DNA of 5,543 nucleotides from an uncultured Streptomyces sp. (lineage in GTDB: Bacteria > Actinomycetota > Actinomycetes > Streptomycetales > Streptomycetaceae), in assembly GCA_946480485.1 (NCBI GenBank), contig CAMLJW010000363.1:1-5543 (forward strand), given 5' to 3'. Every line of letters starts with the position of its first letter. Position 1 is the first letter of the stretch. The notes under the pieces were generated by a model. That model had not been told where the DNA came from. It did not search any database and worked only from the letters and a program-made list of their open reading frames with translations. Positions 1-5,436 of the stretch are shown in pieces. The translations under genes were made by a program, and so were the position numbers.

Positions 1-100
1 CGACTGCGTTGCCGGCGGCGGCGACGGCCAGCAGGGTCAGCGTGCCGGCAACGGTTCCGACGACCGCCGTACGGCGCCGGCGGCGGGTGCGTGCATGCAC
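1..100 (-). CDS. N-terminus of a secreted protein (partial, cut by window edge)
   Basis: Reading leftward from a GTG at 100-98, the frame stays open to the window edge and encodes 33 residues shaped like a Sec signal peptide. It has a short positively charged n-region (His-Ala-Arg-Thr followed by five Arg), a hydrophobic core (AVVGTVAGTLTLLAVAAAG, residues 12-30) and small residues suited to signal peptidase near Ala-Ala-Ala-Gly-Asn-Ala. An AAAGGG ribosome binding site lies 10 bases before the GTG, which decides this start. The overlapping ATG at 96-94 is in another frame that stops after 20 codons. The mature protein lies outside the window, so its function cannot be stated. The fragment directly upstream looks like an SGNH hydrolase end, so a second secreted hydrolase is possible, but that is only inference from position. 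Confidence 0.6.
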   Translation of the reverse strand, partial: MHARTRRRRRTAVVGTVAGTLTLLAVAAAGNAV

Positions 101-358
101 AGAATGTGTTCCCTTTGTGAGGTCGGTTTTTGTGACGTCGCGGGGGGTTGGATGGGGTGTCCCGGTGGGCTTGCCGTTGGGGTGGAAGCTGGCCAAGGGG
201 TCGCCGCCATGGCCGTCGCCACCGTTCATCCACGCGTCCTTGTCGCAGACCCGGTGGTTTGTGACGCTCTCGTCGGCGTTGGCGAACTTGTCGGATACCC
301 CGGAGCGCTTCACGCCGCGGAGCATCTTGAAGAAGACGCGCGGGTAGACGTCTCGCCG
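101..358 (-). pseudogene. Probable C-terminal remnant of a secreted SGNH/GDSL-type hydrolase
   Basis: The frame read from 358 leftward has strongly GC-biased third positions (runs such as GAC GTC TAC CCG CGC GTC TTC TTC AAG), typical of real Streptomyces coding DNA. Its translation contains NHRVCDKDAWMNG (about 259-221) followed by ASFHPNGK (about 195-170). A Cys-containing block, then Trp-x-Asn-Gly, then Ser-Phe-His-Pro-Asn is the usual C-terminal pattern of secreted actinobacterial SGNH hydrolases, where this His is the catalytic base. The blocks with the nucleophile Ser, the Gly and the Asn are absent, because the sequence to the right of about 360 changes character. No stop codon follows: after Gly-Lys the frame runs through a Pro/Thr-rich stretch straight into the GTG start at 100. 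I read this as the remnant of a gene that lost its front part and probably its true end. The likeness is by motif only, without an alignment. Confidence 0.4.
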
Positions 359-373
359 CGCCTCACGGTCCGA

Positions 374-390
374 GGGCTTTGGTAAAGCCC
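374..390. repeat. Short perfect inverted repeat
   Basis: GGGCTTT and AAAGCCC are separated by three bases (GGT). It lies at the left boundary of the lower-GC stretch, close to where the SGNH-like frame loses its similarity. It could be a weak hairpin terminator or a scar of rearrangement; neither can be decided from sequence. Confidence 0.35.
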
Positions 391-492
391 ATCTCGGCTC
401 CGCTCTGTCCGGTTGCGGCCATAACCGCTTGGCCTGCGTCACCGCACCATCGGGTGAGCCTCGCATGGGTGGCAATGACTCCCTCTCGTACT

Positions 493-545
493 GACTCGTG
501 GACGAGTCGCACGTGTGCAGAGCTGGAGCGCTGGTGTTCCAGCGC
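493..545. repeat. Pair of adjacent perfect inverted repeats
   Basis: GACTCGT-GG-ACGAGTC (493-508) is a 7-bp perfect dyad with a two-base centre, a shape typical of protein-binding operators. GCGCTGG-TGTT-CCAGCGC (528-545) is a 7-bp stem with a four-base loop, more like an RNA hairpin. A further ACGAGTC half-site lies at 551-557. Function is not known; the dyad could be an operator, but no gene start lies close by. Confidence 0.35.
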
Positions 546-598
546 GGGCGACGAGTCTCTCCAGGGATCCCGTATGACCGCTAGAGGCAAATGTCCCT

Positions 599-618
599 AC
601 CTGTCGGTAATGGCAGGT
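599..618. repeat. Imperfect hairpin, seven pairs with one G-T
   Basis: ACCTGTC and GGCAGGT can pair (one wobble) around a six-base loop. No T-run follows on either strand. It sits just left of the end of the 627-866 minus-strand frame, so it could act as that frame's terminator if the frame is real. Confidence 0.3.
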
Positions 619-770
619 CTTCGCATTCAGTGGGGGTGTTGCTCCCGTCGGGCTCGTCGGGACGTAGCGCAGCGTGAGCGTAGGGGCTTGCTCTCCCGGT
701 TGCTGAAGCCGGAGGCGTCACGGGCGTCCACGCCGAGTTCGCAGGACCAGAGGCAGCGGGTTGAGGCTTT

Positions 771-804
771 GGCACCGTTGTCCTCGTATGCGAGGAAGGG
801 TGCC
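771..804. promoter_or_regulatory. Two-part hairpin about 90 bases ahead of the MocR-type regulator
   Basis: An outer stem GGCACC (771-776) / GGTGCC (799-804) encloses an inner stem TCCTCG (781-786) / CGAGGA (791-796) with a TATG loop, giving twelve base pairs broken by a 4-by-2 internal loop. The structure is as stable on the RNA of either strand. It lies between a weak TTGAGG (761-766) and the regulator start at 893. It could be a structured leader element or an extended operator for autoregulation, which is common for MocR proteins, but this is inference. On the minus strand it falls inside the doubtful 627-866 frame. Confidence 0.35.
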
Positions 805-892
805 ATGAACCGGATCCCAGAGGGGAGCAACTCCTCGGTGCAATAAGAGGTTTGCCCTCGGCGCAATCCAAGGGCTCCGACGGGAGGTTCGC

Positions 893-2362
893 GTGGAGGA
901 CTACCGGCGTATTGCCGACCGGTTGGCCGAGGAGATCCTCTCTGGGCGGTTCGAGCCCGGGGAGCGGCTGCCGCCGCAGCGGGTGTTCGCGCGGCAGCGG
1001 CGCATCGCCGGGTCGACGGCCGGGCGGGTGTATGCGGAGTTGGTGCGGCGAGGGCTCGTCGTGGGCGAGGTCGGGCGGGGGACGTTCGTGCGGGCGGCCC
1101 CGCCCGCGTCGTCGGGGCGGGCGCCGGCCGAGGCCGAGGGGAGGGGCCCGGAGCCCCGCGTCGATCTGGGGCTGAACTACCCCTGCGCCGAAGGGCAGGC
1201 CGAGCTGCTTGCCGCCGGCCTCGCGCCGCTGCTTCGGGCCGATGTGCTCGCGGAGGTCACGCGGGCGGCGCCCGCCACCGGGACGGCCGCCGCGCGAGAG
1301 GCGGTCGCCGGGCTGGTGGGCGGTCCGGGGTGGCGGCCCGGTCCGGGGCGGGTCGTCTTCGCGGGGAACGCCCGTCAGGCCATCGCCGGCGCGCTCGCCT
1401 CGCTCGTCCGGCCGGGAGGGCGCGTCGGCGTCGAGGCGCTGACGTATCCGCTGGTCAAGGAGATCGCGGGGCGGATCGGGGTCACACTCGTACCGCTCGC
1501 GATGGACGAGGAGGGGGTGCGGCCCGATGCCGTGGTCGCCGCTCATCGCGCGGCACCGCTGTCCGCCGTGTACGTCCAGCCGACGCTCCACAATCCCACC
1601 TCCGTGACGATGGGGGACGCAAGGAGGCGCGAATTCGCCGGGACGGTGAGGGTGCTGGGCCTGCCCGTTGTCGAGGATCGGATGTGGTCCTTTCTGCGGG
1701 ACGGCAGGGAGGGGCCGACTCCCTTCGCCTCCTACGCCCCCGAGCGCACGTACCTCGTCGACGGGCTCTCCAAGCGCGTCGCCCCCGGGCTCACCGTCGG
1801 TTTCCTCGTTGTGCCGAAGGAGCGGGTGGACACGGTGGCGGACGCGCTGCGGTCCGGTGGGTGGACCGCGGGGCGGTTCGCGCTGGAAGCGACTGTGCGG
1901 TGGATCGCGGGCGGGACCGTCGGGTGGCTCGTGGCAGCCAAGCGGGCGGACGCGCGGGCGCGGCAGCGGGTTGTGGAGAAGTGGCTCGGGGAGTTCGCCG
2001 TACGGGCCGATCCGTGCGCGTATCACGCCTGGTGGGAGCTGCCGCCGCCGTGGCGCGCGGACACGTTCGCGGCGGCAGCGGCGGCGCGCGGGATCGCGGT
2101 CACGCCGGGGCCGGTTTTCGCCGTGGAGCCGCGGCGCTCGGCGGGTACGGCGAACTCGGCGGGCACGGTGGTTGGGTCGGCGGGCTCGGTCGGCTCGGCG
2201 AACTGGGCGGGATCGGCGGTGGGCACGGCGGGCCTGCCCCAGCACGCCGGCCCGACCATGTCCCCGGCGGACGCCGTCAGGCTCGGGCTCGCGTCTGTTC
2301 CGGTACCGGTTCTGGAGGATGCCCTGCGGACCCTGCGCGACGTCGCGCGCGGCGGCCCGTGA
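893..2362 (+). CDS. MocR-type (GntR family) transcriptional regulator with aminotransferase-like domain
   Basis: A 489-residue cytoplasmic regulator, the usual length for MocR proteins. Residues 1-68 form a GntR winged helix: YRRIADRLAEEI, then EPGERLPPQR (21-30), a recognition region (STAGRVYAEL, 41-50) and the closing wing GRGTFV (61-66). After a 20-residue Ala/Pro/Gly-rich linker, residues 90-489 match a fold-type I aminotransferase domain. The pyridoxal phosphate contacts expected of the family are visible: Asn159 in GNARQAI, Tyr185 in ALTYP, Asn234 in LHNPT, Asp262 in VVEDRMW, the Schiff-base Lys294 in GLSKRVAPGL, and the carboxylate-binding Arg463 in VRLGLAS. MocR regulators sense PLP or amino compounds and often control vitamin B6, GABA or amino acid genes; the target here is unknown because no gene diverges from it. 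GTG start chosen because GGGAGG lies five bases upstream. Residues 416-447 are an unusual Ser/Ala/Gly-rich duplication. The last 86 bases overlap the convergent membrane-protein gene. Confidence 0.9.
   Translation: MEDYRRIADRLAEEILSGRFEPGERLPPQRVFARQRRIAGSTAGRVYAELVRRGLVVGEVGRGTFVRAAPPASSGRAPAEAEGRGPEPRVDLGLNYPCAEGQAELLAAGLAPLLRADVLAEVTRAAPATGTAAAREAVAGLVGGPGWRPGPGRVVFAGNARQAIAGALASLVRPGGRVGVEALTYPLVKEIAGRIGVTLVPLAMDEEGVRPDAVVAAHRAAPLSAVYVQPTLHNPTSVTMGDARRREFAGTVRVLGLPVVEDRMWSFLRDGREGPTPFASYAPERTYLVDGLSKRVAPGLTVGFLVVPKERVDTVADALRSGGWTAGRFALEATVRWIAGGTVGWLVAAKRADARARQRVVEKWLGEFAVRADPCAYHAWWELPPPWRADTFAAAAAARGIAVTPGPVFAVEPRRSAGTANSAGTVVGSAGSVGSANWAGSAVGTAGLPQHAGPTMSPADAVRLGLASVPVPVLEDALRTLRDVARGGP
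2138..2233 (+). repeat. Two-copy 48-bp tandem repeat inside the regulator gene
   Basis: Copies at 2138-2185 and 2186-2233 agree at 37 of 48 positions by my count. Each encodes a 16-residue unit: SAGTANSAGTVVGSAG and SVGSANWAGSAVGTAG (residues 416-431 and 432-447). The unit length keeps the frame, so the duplication lengthens a flexible surface segment between a buried strand and the conserved Arg463 strand without breaking the protein. Confidence 0.8.
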
Positions 2363-3161
2363 GCCACGCCGTCGCCGCCACCGTGAGGCCCAGCGCGAGG
2401 ATGAACCAGGTCGCCGTACGGAGTGTGAACGTGAGGGCGTCGTAGACGGCGCCCGCCGCGGCGCGGGAGACGTGCGGCGGCAGGTCGTCGAGGGCGAGAT
2501 CGCGTCCGACTGCGATGGCCAGCACGAGGAGCCCGGCGCCCAGGGCCAGGCCCAGCGCCGTCGCCGTGACCGCGCGGCGGCGGCGTACCGAGAGGAGAAT
2601 GCCGCCGACGGCCAGCGCGACCGCCGCGAGCGGCAGCCAGAAACCCGCGATCTCCAGCACGCGGAACCCCTTCCGCAGTGGTGCCAGTTCCCGGGCCTCG
2701 AAGACCGTGATCTCGGTGTGCGCCACCGGGATACGGTGCGCCAACGGCACACGGTCGTCGGCCAGGCGGTCCTTGAGCCGCTCGGTGACGGGCGCGAGGT
2801 CGACGGTGACGGCGGTGTCGCGGTCGCTGCGCAGGGCCCGCAGTATGGCGTCGTGCGTGGTCCGGTTCGCCATGTCCCAGGTGGTGCGGAAGGCCGGCGT
2901 GCCGGTGAAGGACCCCACCGCCTCGTGCACGAACACGCGGACCTCCCCCTCGAGAGGTCCGGCCTCGACCTCCGACATGATCCCGTCGGTGACCGTGTCC
3001 GTGATCGCGCGCCGCACGTCGGGCCCGGAGGCGAGCGGCCCCATGGTCGCGACATACCACCCCGTATCACCTATGTCGTACTTCACCCAGGCCGCGAGCC
3101 CGCCGAGCGGCATGAGGAGGCAGCCGAGGACGATCAGTACTGCCGAGAGGACTTTCCGCAC
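2277..3161 (-). CDS. Conserved actinobacterial four-pass membrane protein, function unknown
   Basis: A 294-residue integral membrane protein. Helix 1 spans residues 4-25 behind Met-Arg-Lys, an extracytoplasmic segment covers about 26-168, helices 2 to 4 lie at about 171-192, 199-218 and 250-268, and an Arg/Pro-rich cytoplasmic tail ends the protein. The early extracytoplasmic pattern (GDTGWYVATMGPLASGPDVR, 31-50), the VTVDLAPVTERLKDRL block (118-133), the RIPVAHTEITVFEA block (143-156) and the Arg-rich turn after helix 2 (193-196) recall an uncharacterised Streptomyces membrane-protein family in which V-D-L-x-P-V and R-I-P are conserved. I know no assigned function for it. The start is odd: GTG at 3161 follows the stop TGA by only three bases (TGAGGGGTG), so the only Shine-Dalgarno-like GAGGG abuts the start codon. 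The next in-frame ATG is at residue 17, inside helix 1, so the GTG is preferred. The 3' end overlaps the convergent regulator by 86 bases, all within the tail. Confidence 0.8.
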   Translation of the reverse strand: MRKVLSAVLIVLGCLLMPLGGLAAWVKYDIGDTGWYVATMGPLASGPDVRRAITDTVTDGIMSEVEAGPLEGEVRVFVHEAVGSFTGTPAFRTTWDMANRTTHDAILRALRSDRDTAVTVDLAPVTERLKDRLADDRVPLAHRIPVAHTEITVFEARELAPLRKGFRVLEIAGFWLPLAAVALAVGGILLSVRRRRAVTATALGLALGAGLLVLAIAVGRDLALDDLPPHVSRAAAGAVYDALTFTLRTATWFILALGLTVAATAWLTGRRARRRAGSAGHPPEPVPEQTRARA

Positions 3162-3243
3162 CCCTCAAGCAAGAGCCCTGGCCGCGCCCTGCGCCATCGG
3201 GGGCCGGCCGGGGTGACTGCATCCGGACGCGGATTGCGTTCTT

Positions 3244-3260
3244 CCGGGGGAACACCCCGG
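3244..3260 (-). terminator. Small hairpin just downstream of the permease remnant
   Basis: CCGGGG (3244-3249) and CCCCGG (3255-3260) form a six-pair GC stem with a five-base loop, starting eight bases after the remnant's stop codon on the minus strand. No T-run follows, which is usual in high-GC actinomycetes. Its position fits a former terminator of the decayed gene and supports that fragment being a true 3' gene end. Confidence 0.4.
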
Positions 3261-3267
3261 TCGTCGG

Positions 3268-3376
3268 TCACTTGCGGTTGTAGAGCCGCATCGTCACCGG
3301 GCCGAAGACCGCGACGAACAGGCCGGCGGCAGCCCAGTGACCAGGCGATCTCCTCGCCCGGCCAGGAACCGGCCAT
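3268..3376 (-). pseudogene. Decayed C-terminal end of a membrane transporter, probably an ABC-2 type permease
   Basis: Reading leftward from about 3346 to the TGA at 3270-3268 gives WAAAGLFVAVFGPVTMRLYNRK, a last membrane helix followed by a short basic tail. Hydrophobic helix, Val-Phe-x-Pro, then Arg-Leu-Tyr-x-Arg at the extreme C-terminus is the usual ending of ABC-2 permeases such as DrrB-like drug exporters. The upstream continuation is in another frame: PGEEIAWSL, ending near 3349-3347. Adding one base after that CTG would join the two as EEIAWSLWAAAGLFVAV, a very natural helix for this family, so a one-base deletion is the simplest reading. Nothing upstream of the ATG at 3376-3374 looks like the rest of a permease, so only about 36 codons remain. 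The identification rests on the pattern of a short segment. Confidence 0.45.
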
Positions 3377-3574
3377 CCTTCGGTCCTTCCCGGTTCCGGC
3401 TTCGGCTTCGGGTCGAGTGGAGGGTTCACCCGAACGGGTGTTTCCTGGTGGTGGGGGACGACGGTTCCTGGAGCTTCTCGGGCTCGGCTGGGAGTGGGTG
3501 CCCGGCGGGCGGGAGCCTGGGGAGAGGGCAGGCCCGGAAGGGATGCGTGGGTGAGACCGGGCCGCCCGCACAGA

Positions 3575-3610
3575 CCTGAGGCCCCGGCTTGGGAGAGCCG
3601 GGGCCTCAGG
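3575..3610. terminator. Strong hairpin terminator, 15-bp perfect stem
   Basis: CCTGAGGCCCCGGCT (3575-3589) and its exact complement (3596-3610) flank a six-base loop, TGGGAG. It begins 48 bases beyond the stop of the minus-strand gene that ends at 3659 and most likely terminates it. A perfect stem without a T-run is the common form in Streptomyces. It would also stop plus-strand transcripts, although no plus-strand gene precedes it. Confidence 0.85.
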
Positions 3611-3658
3611 CAATGCCGCGTCGACGCTCGCTCCGCGGCGCAGGTCGGGGGTCGGGAA

Positions 3659-4039
3659 TCAGCCCTCCGTCGTGTAGAGCCGGTAGAACACCGCCACGAA
3701 CACCCCCGCCGCGACCACGCACGCGATGACCGCGGACTTGAGGACGCTCGCGTCGGTGAGGCTGTAGATGAAGCCGAGCGCGATGCCCGCGAACGCCGTC
3801 CACGCGCAGGCGCGCAGCTCGCGCCCCAGGCGCGGACCGATCACGTGCAGGCCCAGGTAGACCGCCGCGAAGACGATCGCCGACACCACGCCCAGCAGGA
3901 CGTTCCAGCCGGTGATGGGGCCCGCGTCGCGTCCGATCGCCGCGGCCCACAGCCCGTAGACGATGCCGCCGATCACGGGTGCCGCGAGTTGCGTGGGGCT
4001 GCCGTGCGAGCGCGCGACGCGTGCTGCGGCCTGAGCCAT
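3659..4039 (-). CDS. Small four-pass membrane protein, function unknown
   Basis: A 126-residue integral membrane protein with helices at about residues 17-36, 46-68, 77-94 and 98-119, very short loops and short hydrophilic ends. Basic residues (RVARSH at 8-13, RLGREL at 70-75, YRLY at 119-122) place the N-terminus, the middle loop and the C-terminus in the cytoplasm by the positive-inside rule. I recognise no catalytic or binding motif. The ATG at 4039 is chosen over the in-frame start at 4078 because AGGAG lies seven bases before it and the extra 13 residues look non-native. It diverges from the phosphatase gene at 4195, with 155 bases between the two starts, so shared regulation is possible. 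It is followed by the strong terminator at 3575-3610 and is probably transcribed alone. Confidence 0.8.
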   Translation of the reverse strand: MAQAAARVARSHGSPTQLAAPVIGGIVYGLWAAAIGRDAGPITGWNVLLGVVSAIVFAAVYLGLHVIGPRLGRELRACAWTAFAGIALGFIYSLTDASVLKSAVIACVVAAGVFVAVFYRLYTTEG

Positions 4040-4194
4040 GACAGCGCTCCTCTCTCTCGCCCCCGCCTTCCAGAGCACACCTGGGGGGCCCGGCGGGCAA
4101 GTCGGGGTGTGGCCCCGCGGCTCGTGGTGCGGCTCCGGGCGGCCCGTGTTTCGCTGGGTGGTAGGAAAGGCGGGGCGTACGAGGAGCGGCCCTG
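4040..4194. promoter_or_regulatory. Divergent intergenic region between membrane protein and phosphatase genes
   Basis: This 155-base gap must hold the promoters for both flanking genes if each is transcribed separately. Visible sites are the ribosome binding sites: GAGAGAGGAG on the minus strand (4047-4056), seven bases before the ATG at 4039, and GAGGAG on the plus strand (4181-4186), eight bases before the ATG at 4195. I found no convincing -35/-10 pair. A GTTT at 4148-4151 followed by GGCGTAC at 4174 is too widely spaced for a sigma-B-type promoter. Confidence 0.55.
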
Positions 4195-5436
4195 ATGAAG
4201 CTCGTGCCGCCGGATCCGGGGCGGCTGCCGGACGAGGACCTCGACAGCAGGGTCGCCGCCCGGCAGAACCTCCTGCGTGTCCGCGGCCACAGCGTCTCCT
4301 GGCTTCCGCCGCTGATCCTGCTCCTCGGGATCGCGCTGATCGACCGGAACGCCTCCGGGCAGTTCCGGATCATCTCCTGGATCGTTCTGGTGCCGGGGAT
4401 CGCGGCGGCGATCTGCGGAGTGAAGGTGACGGCCGCGTTCGCCGTCCTCGCCCTCGTCGCGTATGTCGAGGTGGATGCCTCGTGGCCGCACCAGGAACAG
4501 ACAGGGCTGCCCGACTTCATCCTCATCACGGTGGGAGGAGCGCTGGCGACGCTGGCGTGCGCGGTACGGGTACGGGGCGAGCGGCGCATGCTGCACATGC
4601 GGGACGTGGCCGAGACGACCCGGCGTGCCGTGCTGCGCCCGCTGCCCTCGCCGTGGGCGGGACTGGAGCACGCGGCGGTGTATCTCGCCGCCGACACCGA
4701 GGCGCGGGTAGGCGGCGACTTCTACGACATCCAGCCGGGCCCGCACGGGACGCGGGTCCTCCTCGGGGACGTCCAGGGCAAGGGCCTCCCGGCGGTCGCG
4801 GCGGCCGCCGCGCTGCTCGGCACGTTCCGAGAGTCCGGCTACCACGAGACGTCCCTCGCCGTCGTCGCCCAGCGCCTGGAGACACGGATGGGCCGGCACC
4901 AGGGCTACCTGGCCGACCTGGGCGAGGAGCGGGACGACGACGATCCGGCGGTCGGCACCGTGGAACGCTTCGCCACCGCCGTCCTCGTCGCCTTCCCGCC
5001 CCCGGGTGCGCCCGGGGGCCACATCGAAGTCGTCAACTTCGGCCACGAGCCCCCGCTGGTGGCGGGCCCGCACGGCGTACGCGCCCTGCCGCCCGGCGAC
5101 GGCGTCCCCGTCGGCCTCGGTGACCTGGGGGACGGGGTGCCGCCTGTGCAGCACGTCCGGCTGGCCCCCGACGAGACCCTCCTCCTCGTCACGGACGGTG
5201 TGACCGAGGCACGCGACGGCGACGGCGCCTTCTTCCCGCTGCACGACCGGGTGCGCGCCGCGGTCTGCGCGAACCCGGCCACGGCGGCTCCCGCGCCCCT
5301 CGTCCGCCTCGTCCACGACGGCACCCTCGACCACTGCGGCGGCCACCTCGCCGACGACACGACGATCTTCGCGGTCCGGCTCGACGATCCGTACGGAGCC
5401 AGGGCGTGTTTCGAAAGTGGCGTCGTCCGCCCGTAG
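4195..5436 (+). CDS. Membrane-anchored PP2C/SpoIIE-family serine/threonine protein phosphatase
   Basis: A 413-residue protein. Residues 1-35 are cytoplasmic and charged, followed by a membrane region with probable helices at about 36-51, 57-76, 78-92 and 107-125, then a short linker (RGERRMLHMRDVAETTRR) and a cytoplasmic SpoIIE-type phosphatase domain from about 145 to 396. The family's metal-binding motifs are all present: VGGDFYD (172-178), GDVQGKG (191-197), FATA (259-262), the NxGHxPPL block as NFGHEPPL (281-288), TDGVTEAR (333-340) and ADDTTIFAVR (386-395). The Asp residues 175, 192, 334 and 387/388 are the expected Mn/Mg ligands, so the enzyme should be active. Such phosphatases typically dephosphorylate anti-sigma-factor antagonists in stress or development pathways; no antagonist or anti-sigma kinase gene lies in this window. 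There is no PAS or GAF sensor, so any signal would come through the membrane region. An acidic insert (GEERDDDD, 243-250) lies in the loop before FATA. GAGGAG eight bases upstream supports the ATG. Confidence 0.9.
   Translation: MKLVPPDPGRLPDEDLDSRVAARQNLLRVRGHSVSWLPPLILLLGIALIDRNASGQFRIISWIVLVPGIAAAICGVKVTAAFAVLALVAYVEVDASWPHQEQTGLPDFILITVGGALATLACAVRVRGERRMLHMRDVAETTRRAVLRPLPSPWAGLEHAAVYLAADTEARVGGDFYDIQPGPHGTRVLLGDVQGKGLPAVAAAAALLGTFRESGYHETSLAVVAQRLETRMGRHQGYLADLGEERDDDDPAVGTVERFATAVLVAFPPPGAPGGHIEVVNFGHEPPLVAGPHGVRALPPGDGVPVGLGDLGDGVPPVQHVRLAPDETLLLVTDGVTEARDGDGAFFPLHDRVRAAVCANPATAAPAPLVRLVHDGTLDHCGGHLADDTTIFAVRLDDPYGARACFESGVVRP

Larger units (their letters stand above)
362..892. other. 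Gene-poor, lower-GC stretch with several short inverted repeats
   Basis: No reading frame here convinces me. GC counted on three 60-base lines (481-540, 601-660, 781-840) is 62-63%, clearly below the neighbouring genes. Two minus-strand frames are open: 363-590 (75 codons from a TTG) and 627-866 (79 codons from a TTG, or about 59 from an ATG at 806). The second has a moderately plausible composition (MAPFLAYEDNGAKAS at its ATG), but its third positions are only about 70% G/C and no well-placed ribosome binding site precedes that ATG. I recognise neither product. The plus-strand frame at 379-846 looks like their antisense. Perfect or near-perfect stem-loops occur at 374-390, 493-508, 528-545, 599-618 and 771-804. 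The stretch could be decayed mobile-element or gene DNA, or the long leader of the regulator that begins at 893. Confidence 0.5.

Noticed and set aside
379..846. Plus-strand open frame of 155 codons
   Set aside because: Rich in Ser, Arg and Trp in a way typical of antisense frames, no ribosome binding site and no recognisable domain; third-position bias is absent.
581..3070. Very long minus-strand open frame (829 codons)
   Set aside because: Its translation is Arg/Pro/Gly-rich without domains and it is antisense to the well-supported MocR regulator; long shadow frames are expected in such GC-rich DNA.
3390..3412. Short run of CTTCGG-like hexamers
   Set aside because: Only three imperfect units; too short to call a repeat locus.
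1668..3554. Long plus-strand open frame (628 codons)
   Set aside because: Overlaps the regulator in another frame and is antisense to the four-pass membrane protein; composition is Arg/Ser/Pro-rich, without recognisable motifs.
3268..3725. Idea that the permease-like remnant is a truncated copy of the neighbouring 126-residue membrane protein
   Set aside because: Both end in AAG-(L/V)-FVAVF followed by RLY, but the remnant has an inserted Gly-Pro-Val-Thr-Met and a basic end, which fits a permease tail better; the match is short enough to be chance between two membrane helices.
4148..4180. Possible sigma-B-type promoter ahead of the phosphatase gene
   Set aside because: The GTTT-like and GGGTAC-like elements are imperfect and about 20 bases apart, beyond the usual 14-16 spacing.
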